Source: JAQBFJ01 sp032123435
GTDB lineage: Bacteria > Verrucomicrobiota > Kiritimatiellia > UBA8416 > JAQBFJ01
Reading direction: 5' to 3'
DNA: 55,370 nt
Assembly (NCBI GenBank): GCA_032123435.1
Contig: JAQBFJ010000157.1
Span: forward strand, 1 to 55,370
Positions 34,104 through 43,314 of this stretch are shown here, one piece after another (position 1 is the first letter of the stretch; every line of letters begins with the position of its first letter). The notes under the pieces are model-generated. The model was given only the letters and a program-made list of their open reading frames with translations, ran no database searches and was not told where the DNA came from. The position numbers were made by a program, and so were the translations under genes.

Positions 34104-34143
34104 TAATTTTATGCCGGATTTTTCTTAATTTTATGCCGGATTT
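34104..34143. repeat. Two 18-bp direct repeats at a 22-bp period
   Basis: The 18 bases TAATTTTATGCCGGATTT occur at 34104-34121 and again at 34126-34143, a period of two helical turns, with a partial third copy (ATAATGCCG) at 34147. They lie upstream of the small membrane protein gene, in the only sizeable gap of the ABC-2 cluster, and could be protein-binding sites. Confidence 0.5.
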
Positions 34144-34172
34144 GTCATAATGCCGTTAATTAAAGCCAATAA

Positions 34173-34982
34173 TCACTTTTCCTGAATATCAATGCCAAGC
34201 ATAGAAAGAGATTGTCTGATCATTATATCACAAAATCGGGCTCCTTTTTCGCCTGCACGTAATTTTCCCCTGTACGCCCAATATACAGCATGCGATTCTG
34301 GCCGGAGCCAGTCTAAGGGGCCATATCTGACGTCAATTTCCAGCATGATTTCTGGAAGCAACTTGTACTCATCGCGCATCTTGTCCTCAATCTCAGCACC
34401 CAACCCGGCGTAATCAAGCGTGGCACCGCCTAAAAGTCCTTTCATTTCTTTAGCGAACATTTGCTTGTAATATATGCCTGACGCACCCGTCGCACGCCCA
34501 ATTTTATTCTGGTACAGCCACCCCAGTTCACGGTAAAGCGCAGGATCATCCGGATTATAAACCAGACCTTCGTCACGCAAAAGACTTATGCCGTTCTTTA
34601 TCCAACGCCAGCCGTCAGCAGGATCCGACATCATAACACTGATGTTATACGCCATGTTCCAGGCATGATATGCCCACACTTCCGTTGAGCCTGGTTCAAG
34701 TTTTGTAATCCAGTTGGATAACTGGACCATCTCAAAATATTCACCTTTTTCCTGCATGTATGATACCCTGAGCCATAGGACATCGGCTATTAGTCCGCGG
34801 AACCCGCCCAGTACCACCGTGCTGAAAACCATGATTGGTGATGCGTTTATCAGATTGACGGAAAAACCGAACCCGTAATCGGCACGCTTGCCGGCTAAAG
34901 CAACATTCTGTCTCCCACCCAACCCGAAACAGAGAAGGGAACAGCAAAACAGGAGCACTGAAATTATCCGCCTTATGATCAC
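34173..34982 (-). CDS. TPR-like exported protein associated with the ABC-2 system
   Basis: This 269-residue protein starts with a hydrophobic segment (residues 5-22) that is a signal peptide or anchor. The body is helical and TPR-like: VVLGGFRGLIADVLWLR, MVQLSNWITKLEPGSTEVWAYHAWNMAYNISVM and DDPALYRELGWLYQNKIGRA. From memory, similar proteins occur next to ABC-2 transporters in PVC-group bacteria, but they have no assigned role. It lies ten bases after the large permease gene, so it is probably an extracytoplasmic partner of that transporter. Confidence 0.7.
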   Translation of the reverse strand: MIIRRIISVLLFCCSLLCFGLGGRQNVALAGKRADYGFGFSVNLINASPIMVFSTVVLGGFRGLIADVLWLRVSYMQEKGEYFEMVQLSNWITKLEPGSTEVWAYHAWNMAYNISVMMSDPADGWRWIKNGISLLRDEGLVYNPDDPALYRELGWLYQNKIGRATGASGIYYKQMFAKEMKGLLGGATLDYAGLGAEIEDKMRDEYKLLPEIMLEIDVRYGPLDWLRPESHAVYWAYRGKLRAGEKGARFCDIMIRQSLSMLGIDIQEK

Positions 34983-34992
34983 ACTTTTCTTC

Positions 34993-36369
34993 CTATATAA
35001 TGGGTAAAGCTAATTCTCTTTTTTTCAGCAGATACACACCAATTACACCCAGGCTAAACGGGTATAGAATAAAGAGCAGAAAGAGAGCCTTGCCCGTGAA
35101 TTCCCAAGATACAACCATGCCGTTCACCATGAGCGGCACGGGATCATATCCGGTCAGGGACGAAATAAAATATTCAACCCCGTTTATGACCTTATGCATG
35201 GCAATCTGCACTTCCGACACCTTGTAACCTAGCTCTAAACAGCGACTGCACGTGTGTATAGGCTGATTCGTTAATACTACAAAACGGGCTATAAACAGCA
35301 TTACAACCGCCGCATAAGACGCAAATACCGCCACTGGAAACGAAAAGACAGCGCTCGCAGTCAAACCAAAAGCCGAAAGAAGCCCCATATAAAAGAAAAT
35401 AACGACAATAGCGCGTAAAAAGTTCATTTTGAATCCACTCCAGCGAACCAATAATTTCAGCCCGTCATCAATATCAAACATGGCTGTTGCCGCCTGTTCG
35501 CCGGCATCATTGATAAATGTTACTACCGTTGGGATTCCAGCCGGGATAGCAGAAGCAGGCACAAGTATGCTGTGCGAACCTGCCCGACATTTGTCCATTG
35601 TTGAACGGAATATATCAGGCTTTTGTTCAGTACCCACAAGCCAAACGCCGCTCACCGTTTTCCTGTCCATACCGGCAGATACCAGATGGAACCGCAGATA
35701 TACTGAAACATTACTGTCGCCGCACGAGAACGGCTTAAACACCCAGCGTTTTGACTGGCCTGGCGCCACGGTCGACTTCTCCGACAGAACGCGTCTCTTT
35801 GTTTTTGTATAGATCTCCTGGTAAGGCATGTCCTCCGGAATCCTGTCGTTCTCAACAAGCCAATCCATTCGCTGATGAATTTCATCATCAAAAGATTCTG
35901 ATAAAGATGTTATGCTTTTTCGGCCAACAAGTATCTCGCTATAAACACCGGTACGCTCAATATCGTCCGCATGAGAATTTTTGATCCGCCAGCATAGCAA
36001 TGCATATACTGTAACACCGACAAAAGACAGCAGTATCGCGCTCATAAGTAATAGACCGAACCATTTGCCCAGCCATATCTGATAACGATGCACTGGCTTC
36101 GTTACAATAAGCTGTATCTGCTTCTCCTGAATATCATGCGCTATCGTTCCACATGCTGACCACAGTACGACGGATCCAAGAATGATAGCGGCTAAACCAA
36201 GTGTATACTGCAGTAGTATTGTAATATCACCCGCGAGCGTGCCATCACCCTTGGCAGTAAGCGGAAGCCCGATAACCGTAATGGCAAGCACAACCATTAA
36301 CGACACAAAAAGCTTGGACCGCACAGCCGTTTTGAATGCCAGCAAAGCTATTGCCGCGATTTTAGTCAC
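34993..36369 (-). CDS. ABC-2 type permease with large extracytoplasmic insert
   Basis: This 458-residue membrane protein has the ABC-2/NosY-like layout: a first helix (about 18-38), helices at about 50-75 and 95-125, then a large soluble insert (about 130-310) rich in beta-type sequence, then four further hydrophobic segments (about 315-340, 345-375, 385-395 region and 425-448). IAHDIQEKQIQLIVTKPVHRYQIWLGKW is the coupling-helix region typical of the group. It overlaps the ATPase gene by eight bases. The substrate is unknown. Confidence 0.82.
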   Translation of the reverse strand: MTKIAAIALLAFKTAVRSKLFVSLMVVLAITVIGLPLTAKGDGTLAGDITILLQYTLGLAAIILGSVVLWSACGTIAHDIQEKQIQLIVTKPVHRYQIWLGKWFGLLLMSAILLSFVGVTVYALLCWRIKNSHADDIERTGVYSEILVGRKSITSLSESFDDEIHQRMDWLVENDRIPEDMPYQEIYTKTKRRVLSEKSTVAPGQSKRWVFKPFSCGDSNVSVYLRFHLVSAGMDRKTVSGVWLVGTEQKPDIFRSTMDKCRAGSHSILVPASAIPAGIPTVVTFINDAGEQAATAMFDIDDGLKLLVRWSGFKMNFLRAIVVIFFYMGLLSAFGLTASAVFSFPVAVFASYAAVVMLFIARFVVLTNQPIHTCSRCLELGYKVSEVQIAMHKVINGVEYFISSLTGYDPVPLMVNGMVVSWEFTGKALFLLFILYPFSLGVIGVYLLKKRELALPII

Positions 36370-37279
36370 TGCTCAAATACTCCGCAACACTGTCGGGACA
36401 CGATTCTTCCGAGTCCTTATGCGCCTGTTTCACCACTTCTATAAAGATCTGTTCCAGATTCTTGGAAGGTCTATCTATCTCGGGATCCTGGTTAATCGCT
36501 TTTCTGATAAGGGCAAGCACTTCTTTTGTCTTTTCAGGAGAAAGCGAAGGGATTGTCAACCTCATGCTTTCCCGTTCTTCCAGTAATTCATTAATCCTGC
36601 CGCACACACGAGTCCTTCCTTTATAAAGGATGACCACACGATCACAAACATCCTCTACATCAGCCAGCAAGTGAGACGACAGGAGAATCGTCTTGCCGCG
36701 TTGCGCCAGAGTCAACATTAAATCCTTGACCTGTCTACAGCCTATCGGATCAAGACCCGACGTTGGTTCATCCAGGATAACAAGTTGCGGATCATTAATC
36801 AGTGCTTGCGCCAGACCGACGCGACGTGCCATGCCTTTGGAGAACTCTCCGACGGGTCTGTCTGCCTCGCGCGTCAAACCAGCCATGTTTAAAAGTTGAC
36901 TAATACGCTCTTTACGGGCTGTTCCTGTCATATCAAACAGACGCCCATAAAACTCCAACGCCTCGCGCGCAGTCAAATACGGATATAAATATGATTCTTC
37001 CGGAAGATACCCTATGTTGCTCTTGGCCTTCACACTGCATGGTGATGCTCCCATGACGCTCACTTCACCTGAAGAAGGATGAAGCAAGCCAAGAAGTATT
37101 TTTATAGTCGTGCTCTTACCAGACCCATTAGGCCCAAGAAGCCCAAAGATTTCGCCGCGTTTGACTTCCAGATCCAGCCCGTCAACCGCGCACACTTTTG
37201 GGCGTCGCCAGAAATCACGGAAGATCTTTGTAAGATTAGTCACCTTGATAACAGGCTCACCGTTTATAGTACTGCTCAT
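36362..37279 (-). CDS. ABC-2 transporter ATPase
   Basis: This 305-residue ATPase drives the two flanking permeases. The start at 37279 has GAGGAG five bases upstream. Walker A is GPNGSGKST, the Q-loop region is YLPEESYLYPYLTAREAL, the signature is FSKGMARRVGLAQAL, Walker B is LVILDEPTSGLDP, and the H-loop is SSHLL. FSKGM instead of LSGGQ is the usual form in the CcmA/NatA-type exporters. It lies between the two permease genes, so the transporter is probably a heterodimer exporting an unknown compound or acting in gliding- or envelope-type functions. Confidence 0.92.
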   Translation of the reverse strand: MSSTINGEPVIKVTNLTKIFRDFWRRPKVCAVDGLDLEVKRGEIFGLLGPNGSGKSTTIKILLGLLHPSSGEVSVMGASPCSVKAKSNIGYLPEESYLYPYLTAREALEFYGRLFDMTGTARKERISQLLNMAGLTREADRPVGEFSKGMARRVGLAQALINDPQLVILDEPTSGLDPIGCRQVKDLMLTLAQRGKTILLSSHLLADVEDVCDRVVILYKGRTRVCGRINELLEERESMRLTIPSLSPEKTKEVLALIRKAINQDPEIDRPSKNLEQIFIEVVKQAHKDSEESCPDSVAEYLSSD

Positions 37280-37341
37280 GATTCTCCTCATAGCTGCATT
37301 CATTCACGATCATGACATAACCACGAGTCCGGATCGACATT

Positions 37342-38340
37342 CTACTTTATTTCAACGTGTCTGAACAATAACATGCCTAAAAATAACACTCCCGCTGAAT
37401 AGACCAATGCGTAAATCGCCGTATCCACAATGTAGCCTGCCGGCACAATACCCCCGCCATTCAAAGCATCTGCGATCCAGAAGTACTGCCAATTCGGCAA
37501 AATGCGATAAATGAACGCCCCTACCGCAGGACTACTCACTATTGTATGTTTCCCCGAAAACAAATAATCAGACATCAATCCGATAATAAAAACCAGACTG
37601 CATATCACCATTGTGGGCACAGTGCTGAACCATGTGGACAATGTGATGGCAATAGCCGACAATACAATCAGCGCAAAAGTAATGAGCAGACTCACCGGAA
37701 GGATCCGCCACTCAACCCTTAGATCAAACGGAGCCAACTCTCCTTTTATATTGAAGAACCCGCCCGTCACAAGAACAGCGCACAGCGCAACAAAAAGGAA
37801 TCCAAACGCCATGGATCCAAACGGGCGTCTTTTGACGTAATTTATCACTCCCGCCGCCAGGAACGCGGCAAAAGGCACGGCCAGAAACAACCAGCCTATC
37901 AGCTTGTCCCTGAAATAACCTAACAATTCAGGCGTATCATAGAACTTCAATACAATCCGTTCACTCAATAGCGTCGCAATCGCGGCACAAATGGAAAACG
38001 CGATAACTGCTGAAACAACTCCGGTAAATTTAGCCAGGAAGAACACCTCGCGGCTAACTGGTTTACTCAGCACGGCTGACGCAGTTCCGCCTCTTAGCTC
38101 GCGGGCAAGCGACGAACAAGCCGCGTATCCGGCAATGAATAAACCAAAAACAAAATGAAAAGCCAACCCGCTGTCACGCGCAAGCTTTCCTTCCTCGCCA
38201 AACTGATGCACCAGCAATTGCGGTGTCAGAGAAATCAGCAATATACAAGTCGCTGATAACAAAAGAAATATGGGCTGATGAATTGCTTCAATAGCTGTAA
38301 GACCTGTGATAGCCAAAAATTGCTTTATTTTTAGCTTCAT
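37342..38340 (-). CDS. ABC-2 type permease
   Basis: This 332-residue protein has about six hydrophobic segments (about 22-42, 60-78, 108-128, 150-170, 182-200, 222-262, 302-326) and the family sequence SSLARELRGGTASAVLSKPVSREVFFLAKF at the cytoplasmic coupling helix. It precedes the ATPase on the same strand and begins 24 bases after the pnp stop, so the transporter genes may be read from the long ribosomal operon. No substrate can be assigned. Confidence 0.82.
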   Translation of the reverse strand: MKLKIKQFLAITGLTAIEAIHQPIFLLLSATCILLISLTPQLLVHQFGEEGKLARDSGLAFHFVFGLFIAGYAACSSLARELRGGTASAVLSKPVSREVFFLAKFTGVVSAVIAFSICAAIATLLSERIVLKFYDTPELLGYFRDKLIGWLFLAVPFAAFLAAGVINYVKRRPFGSMAFGFLFVALCAVLVTGGFFNIKGELAPFDLRVEWRILPVSLLITFALIVLSAIAITLSTWFSTVPTMVICSLVFIIGLMSDYLFSGKHTIVSSPAVGAFIYRILPNWQYFWIADALNGGGIVPAGYIVDTAIYALVYSAGVLFLGMLLFRHVEIK

Positions 38341-38364
38341 TATTTCATTCTGCGGAAATCCGCA

Positions 38365-40464
38365 TCAAGCATCTTTCTCTCGCATGGCTTCTTTTCGGCT
38401 CAGCCTGATTCTGCCTCTATCGTCTACGCCAAGACACTTAACCCACATCCGATCCCCGATTTTGCAGATGTCTTCCACCTTGTTGACACGTCCTTCGGCC
38501 ATTTCGCTGATATGAACAAGCCCGTCTTTGCCGGGTAGAATCTCGACAAACGCGCCAAATTCCTTTACACCTGTAACAACTCCATCATAGATCTTGCCTT
38601 CTTCCGCCTCCGCTGTGATCAAACTGACCTCCCGAACAGCCAAATCCAGTGAATCCTGGCCCGTGGCATAGATGCTGACCGTGCCATCTTCTCCTATGTC
38701 TATCTGGGCTCCGCTCAGTTCTGTTATGCGACGAATGTTCTTGCCGCCCGGCCCGATTAATTCGCCTATCTTATCCTGCGGAATACTAATGATCTCTATC
38801 TTTGGCGCATAGACCGACATGTCGGGCCGCGGATCAGCAATCACCGTATGCATAAAATCAAGCAACGTTAAACGAGCTTTCCTTGCTTCCGTGAATGCCT
38901 CTTCAACAAGATCCCAGCTCAATCCCGGAATCTTGAGATCAACTTGAAAACCAGTAACGCCGTCCTTTGTGCCCGCAACCTTGAAGTCCATGTCGCCGCA
39001 ATGATCCTCTGTGCCCAGAATATCAGTGACCAGAACCCCTTTTTCATCATTCGAGAAAAGACCTATCGAAATTCCAGCTATAGGTTTAAGTATAGGGATC
39101 CCGGCATCCATCATTGCCAGCGTCCCGGCGCAAATACTGGCCATTGAGCTCGATCCGTTGGAACCCATGATATCAGAAACAAGCCGAACAGTATATGGAA
39201 AATCCTTAGGCACAATCGGCTCCAGAGACCTTTCCGCAAGCGCGCCATGCCCTATTTCCCTGCGGCCTGTGCTCCCCAGGCGTCCGCATTCGCCCACACT
39301 GTATGGAGGAAAGTTGTAGTGTAGCATGAACTTCTTGTCTTCCGGGCCGCCCGTGACCGCGTCCAAATTCTGCGCATCCGATTTTGTTCCCAGTGTAACA
39401 GTAGCCAATGCCTGCGTCTCACCACGCTGGAACACTGCGGATCCATGTGTTCTAGGCAACACGCCAATCTCTGCTTTCAATTCACGAAGCTCATTGGAAG
39501 CGCGTCCGTCAGGACGTAGTCCCTTTTCAAGCATATTAGCTCGTACCGTTTCTATCTCAAGCTCATCAAACATGGACCGGAACGCCTCATCCGTCATATC
39601 TTGAAATTTCTCAAGAAGGGCCTCTTTGAGAGATTTTCTAATCTCTTCAAGCATCTTCTGACGTTTTTTCTTGTCACCTGTTAACATGATTTCTGCCATT
39701 CTGGTTCCTGCTGTTTCCCTGCCGGCGGCAATCAAAGGCTCCTCGTTCTCCTGACTGGTCTCTTCTATTACCTTATCAGCCAATCCCAGTTTGCGGCGTA
39801 ATTCCAATTGTGCGTCAATAATTTTTACGCATTCGGGATGTGCAAATTTCATGGCCTTGATCAGATCTTCTTCCAGAACTTCCATGCCGCCGCCTTCTAT
39901 CATGAGAGGCAAATCCCGCGTGCTGGCATAAACAAGATCCATGTCGCTTTCTTCCCGCTCCTTATGTGTCGGATTGATGATAAACTTACCGTTTATCCTG
40001 CCTACGCGAACACTCGCCACGGGGCCCATAAAGGGAATTTCAGAAATCGTAAGTGCTGCGCTTGAGGCAACGATACTCATCATATCCGAGTCATTTTCGC
40101 CATCAGCTGAAAGAAGCATGTTGTTGATCTGTACATCATTCTTGTACCCCTTGGGAAAAAGAGGACGAATAGGGCGGTCTGTTATCCGCGCCGTCAGTAT
40201 CTCTTTTTCGGCTGGACGTGCCTCACGCTTGAAAAAACCGCCTGGAAACCGGCCGGCGGCATAAAATTTCTCGCGATATTCAACCTGTAGAGGAAAATAA
40301 TCTATCCCCTCTCTCGGTTCATTCGTACACGTCACAGCGGAAAATAAAACAGTATCTCCCATACTGACGGTAACAGCACCAGCCGCCTGCTGGGCCAGTA
40401 CACCGGATTCTATAATAACAGTCTTGTCGCCTACTTTGATTTCTACTGATGTTGTATTTTTCAT
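38365..40464 (-). CDS. pnp: Polyribonucleotide nucleotidyltransferase
   Basis: PNPase degrades RNA 3' to 5' by phosphorolysis. The start at 40464 has AAGGAAGG six bases upstream; the frame runs 15 codons further. The 699-residue chain contains two RNase PH domains (about 5-225 and 315-540, with FFKREARPAEKEILTARITDRPIRPLFP and IMGSNGSSSMASICAGTLA), the helical linker, a KH domain with the GPGGKNIRRI loop near residue 570, and a C-terminal S1 domain (GVVTGVKEFGAFVEILPGKDGLVHISE). It ends the nusA-to-pnp operon, next to rpsO as in many bacteria. Confidence 0.97.
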   Translation of the reverse strand: MKNTTSVEIKVGDKTVIIESGVLAQQAAGAVTVSMGDTVLFSAVTCTNEPREGIDYFPLQVEYREKFYAAGRFPGGFFKREARPAEKEILTARITDRPIRPLFPKGYKNDVQINNMLLSADGENDSDMMSIVASSAALTISEIPFMGPVASVRVGRINGKFIINPTHKEREESDMDLVYASTRDLPLMIEGGGMEVLEEDLIKAMKFAHPECVKIIDAQLELRRKLGLADKVIEETSQENEEPLIAAGRETAGTRMAEIMLTGDKKKRQKMLEEIRKSLKEALLEKFQDMTDEAFRSMFDELEIETVRANMLEKGLRPDGRASNELRELKAEIGVLPRTHGSAVFQRGETQALATVTLGTKSDAQNLDAVTGGPEDKKFMLHYNFPPYSVGECGRLGSTGRREIGHGALAERSLEPIVPKDFPYTVRLVSDIMGSNGSSSMASICAGTLAMMDAGIPILKPIAGISIGLFSNDEKGVLVTDILGTEDHCGDMDFKVAGTKDGVTGFQVDLKIPGLSWDLVEEAFTEARKARLTLLDFMHTVIADPRPDMSVYAPKIEIISIPQDKIGELIGPGGKNIRRITELSGAQIDIGEDGTVSIYATGQDSLDLAVREVSLITAEAEEGKIYDGVVTGVKEFGAFVEILPGKDGLVHISEMAEGRVNKVEDICKIGDRMWVKCLGVDDRGRIRLSRKEAMREKDA

Positions 40465-40562
40465 AATTTTCCTTCCTTTGGATAACCCGGGGATGGACTG
40501 GTAAGACACCTAATTCAAATGTGAATAACAGGACGTATGTCGGCTGGAAATACCGCTGGTTT

Positions 40563-40826
40563 CTACCGGCTGATGTTCAGATCTTCGGTCAGCTTCCCAT
40601 ATTTAGGCTCATCATGTCTCTTAAGATAATTCAACAGGCGCCTGCGAGCGCTTATCATCTTGAGAAGCCCTATACGAGAACTATGGTCTTTCCTGTGCGT
40701 CTTGAGGTGTTCCGTGAGCAGTTCAATTCGTTTCGACAATAAAGCAATCTGCACTTCAGACGATCCAGTATCATTACTGTGATGCTGAAATTTTTCCTGA
40801 ACAGCTTTTTTGTCTATCTTGCTCAT
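40563..40826 (-). CDS. rpsO: 30S ribosomal protein S15
   Basis: The 87-residue protein binds the central domain of 16S rRNA. The start at 40826 (MSKIDKKAVQEKFQ) follows an AAAGGGG ribosome binding site, and the family sequences DTGSSEVQIALLSKRIELLTEHL, KDHSSRIGLLKMISARRRLLNYLK are intact. The open frame extends upstream over the end of ribF but that part is lysine-rich shadow sequence. It starts seven bases after ribF and precedes pnp, the common order. Confidence 0.97.
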   Translation of the reverse strand: MSKIDKKAVQEKFQHHSNDTGSSEVQIALLSKRIELLTEHLKTHRKDHSSRIGLLKMISARRRLLNYLKRHDEPKYGKLTEDLNISR

Positions 40827-40833
40827 GTCCCCT

Positions 40834-41895
40834 TTATGTTTTCCTTTTTCTACTTTCTCTTTTTTTCCTTTTTTTGTTTGTCCGGGTCTGACTATAGTAC
40901 GGATAAATACTTGATGTAAAGAGATTCCTTTCTTTTTTTTCAGCCAGAACCGCCTGCATGCACCCGACGTCATCCTTAATCTGCTTTTTCAGCGCCGCCG
41001 GTGAAGGAAATGTTATTTCATCCCTGATTTTATAAAGAAAAAATATTTCCATATCATATTCGTATAAAAGTGTATTTACGTCAAAAAGGTGTGCCTCTAT
41101 GCAGGGAACAGTTTGCGGCTCACCGAAAGTAGGCCTGAAACCTATGTTCAATATCCCGTGATGAAACCGACTGCGTCCCGTCTTTCCTGCAACTTTAGAA
41201 TCCTTTATTTCGGCATAAACTGCGTATACGCCGCTGGGCGGTATTACTTCATTATACGGGTCAATATTGGCTGTCGGAAAACCAAGAGACCTGCCTAACC
41301 CTCTGCCTTTAACAACAGTTCCCAAAACGCTCACAGACCTGCCAAGCAAAATAGAGGCCCCCTTCAAATCACCGTTCGCGATCTTGTTACGTATACGTGT
41401 ACTCGAAACCGGTGATCCCTGCCTGATTACCGGCCTGATGATCGTTACATCAAATCCAACTTTCTTTCCGAAACGTGAAAGTATGGCCGTGTTTCCTTCC
41501 TTTGACCGACCAAAACGCCAGTTCCGGCCAACAATAATCTCATTTAAACACGGAATGTTCGATCGCAAAAGATCAAGGAAGCCGATTGGAGAAACATCCG
41601 CCAACTCACTGGAAAAAGGCATTACCAAACATCCATCAAGCTCCAGCCCGGCCAATAGTTCAAGCTTGTGCTGCTCCGATGTCAACAGCCTCGGTTCGGA
41701 ACCAGGCTTAAGTATTTTCAGCGGATGAGCATCAAACGTTAATCCCCATGCCTGTCCGTGCACGTTCCGCGCCCGAGCCACCGTTTTACATATTATTTTC
41801 TGATGCCCGACATGAACACCGTCAAAGAAGCCTGCCGCAAGTATAACCCGACTCTTTTCCCTTTTAAGACCAGATAGATTCCTGATAACTTTCAT
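40834..41895 (-). CDS. ribF: Bifunctional riboflavin kinase / FAD synthetase
   Basis: RibF makes FMN from riboflavin and then FAD. The N-terminal nucleotidyltransferase domain has GFFDGVHVGHQ, TFDAHPLKILKP and the VGRNWRFG segment; the STRIR motif precedes the kinase domain, which has GRGLGRSLGFPTANI and the GILNIGFRPTFGEP region. I use the ATG at 41895 (MKVIRNLSGL), which fits family starts; 41904 is possible, and the frame's first codon is a TTG at 41916. The C-terminus carries an unusual Lys/Arg-rich tail (TNKKRKKRESRKRK) beyond the kinase domain, ending seven bases before rpsO. Confidence 0.93.
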   Translation of the reverse strand: MKVIRNLSGLKREKSRVILAAGFFDGVHVGHQKIICKTVARARNVHGQAWGLTFDAHPLKILKPGSEPRLLTSEQHKLELLAGLELDGCLVMPFSSELADVSPIGFLDLLRSNIPCLNEIIVGRNWRFGRSKEGNTAILSRFGKKVGFDVTIIRPVIRQGSPVSSTRIRNKIANGDLKGASILLGRSVSVLGTVVKGRGLGRSLGFPTANIDPYNEVIPPSGVYAVYAEIKDSKVAGKTGRSRFHHGILNIGFRPTFGEPQTVPCIEAHLFDVNTLLYEYDMEIFFLYKIRDEITFPSPAALKKQIKDDVGCMQAVLAEKKERNLFTSSIYPYYSQTRTNKKRKKRESRKRKT

Positions 41896-41938
41896 TTTTT
41901 CCATCAGTAGAAACAATTAATAACGCAATAATTATGTC

Positions 41939-42703
41939 TTATATTTTAGACGCAATGAAAACGCTTAGAGGAATAATACACCCGGCAAGTTCTTCATGTT
42001 TCATGTTCTGTACTTTATCAAGCTGGACCGCCTCTTCAATACTGACACTGCCCGAACGTGTCCGGCGAAGCTGTTCAAGATGCGCGCCGCATCCAAGAGC
42101 TTCACCTATGTCGGCACATAACGTGCGCACATAAGTCCCCTTCGTACAGCGAATAAAAAAACTTGCCAACGGCAGATCGAAATCCTTCATTTTGAATTCA
42201 TAAACATGTACCAATCTGGACTTGCGTTCAATTGTACGACCTTTCCGCGCATGCTTGTAAAGAGGAACGCCGTTAACTTTAACCGCGGAAACCATCGGCG
42301 GCAACTGCTGAATGTCACCCGTAAGCCCGGCCATCTGCGCTTCCACCTGATCTCTGGTTACAAAACCACAGTCCGACTCTCGTATGATTTCGCCCTGCGC
42401 ATCTTGAGTTGCAGTAGCAACGCCAAGCTTCATTACCCCTTCATATTCCTTGTCAGAACCCATGATTCGTTCCGATAACTTCGTTCCTTTACCAATAAGA
42501 ATTAAAAGCAGTCCTGTCGCCTGCGGATCAAGTGTTCCGCCATGCCCAACCTTCCGAAATCCGAATTGCTTCCGAATTATATCTACTATATCGTGCGATG
42601 TCGGACCCGACGGTTTATCAATAACAAGCACCCCGTCAAAATCATTAAGAGCTTGCAGTGGAGCAGACACTCTGGGTTGATTTGTTGTTATGCGCGGTTT
42701 CAT
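41939..42703 (-). CDS. truB: tRNA pseudouridine-55 synthase
   Basis: TruB converts U55 of the tRNA T-loop to pseudouridine. The 254-residue chain has the N-terminal VLVIDKPSGPTSHDIV, the catalytic motif GHGGTLDPQATGLL with nucleophile D59, KEYEGVMKLGVAT, QLPPMVSAVKVNGVPLYKHARKG and IRCTKGTYVRTLCADIGEAL. It begins three bases after rbfA, as in the conserved operon. Confidence 0.96.
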   Translation of the reverse strand: MKPRITTNQPRVSAPLQALNDFDGVLVIDKPSGPTSHDIVDIIRKQFGFRKVGHGGTLDPQATGLLLILIGKGTKLSERIMGSDKEYEGVMKLGVATATQDAQGEIIRESDCGFVTRDQVEAQMAGLTGDIQQLPPMVSAVKVNGVPLYKHARKGRTIERKSRLVHVYEFKMKDFDLPLASFFIRCTKGTYVRTLCADIGEALGCGAHLEQLRRTRSGSVSIEEAVQLDKVQNMKHEELAGCIIPLSVFIASKI

Positions 42704-42706
42704 GCC

Positions 42707-43123
42707 TTATAGCCCAAACACGCCATCATCTTCACCTTCTCGTGTTTCATCAGACGGGCCCTGATCCACATCTGTTGTTTCTTCCATCTTCGAAAGAATA
42801 GCCAGAATATGATCCCCTTTTTCCAGTGAACAGTCTATTTCAAAAGTAAGACGCGGCGTATATTTCAGAACAATATTACGGCTAATATGCTTCTGAATTT
42901 CAATCCTGTGCCTGTTCAAAATCGCCAGCATATCGCCGCGCCGTTCCTGATTATCCCTTACAGAAACAAATACACGTGCACTGCGTAACGTCGGACTTGT
43001 CATTACACGCGTAACTGAAATCGACGACAAATCAAAACCATCATCGTTTATGATTCGAAACAGAACACTGCCGATCTCGCGACGCAGTAATTCATCAACA
43101 CGGTCTATGCGGCTTTTTTTCAT
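42707..43123 (-). CDS. rbfA: Ribosome-binding factor A
   Basis: RbfA is a KH-fold factor that aids late maturation of the 30S subunit and 16S 5'-end processing. The 138-residue protein has the family pattern: RIDRVDELLRREIGSVLF at the N-terminus, VTRVMTSPTLRSARVFVSV and LKYTPRLTFEIDCSLEKGDHI. An acidic tail of about 25 residues follows the fold. It lies between infB (190-base gap) and truB. Confidence 0.93.
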   Translation of the reverse strand: MKKSRIDRVDELLRREIGSVLFRIINDDGFDLSSISVTRVMTSPTLRSARVFVSVRDNQERRGDMLAILNRHRIEIQKHISRNIVLKYTPRLTFEIDCSLEKGDHILAILSKMEETTDVDQGPSDETREGEDDGVFGL

Positions 43124-43160
43124 ATTGATAACAACAGCGGCACACGAGTCAATTGTGCCG

Positions 43161-43201
43161 AAAAAAACAGGGCGTCAGGTGTAAGACCTGAAAAACTGAC
43201 G
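43161..43201 (-). promoter_or_regulatory. Alternative hairpins before rbfA, possible attenuator
   Basis: In minus-strand RNA the infB-rbfA gap can form an outer stem CGTCAG/CTGACG (43201-43196 with 43178-43173) or an inner stem CAGGT/ACCTG (43190-43186 with 43180-43176). The two share bases 43176-43178 and exclude one another. Seven U residues follow at 43167-43161, six to nine bases after either stem. It could be a weak terminator or attenuator, or an RNase processing site. Confidence 0.4.
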
Positions 43202-43314
43202 TTGAATAGCTCCCTTCTCGCAATTCTTTATTCAAAATAAGCGGAACAAAACGGCCGAATCACAACTATTTTTTAAAAGCCGCGTGAAAAAGAAAGTAAC
43301 AGCCCGCAAAAACC

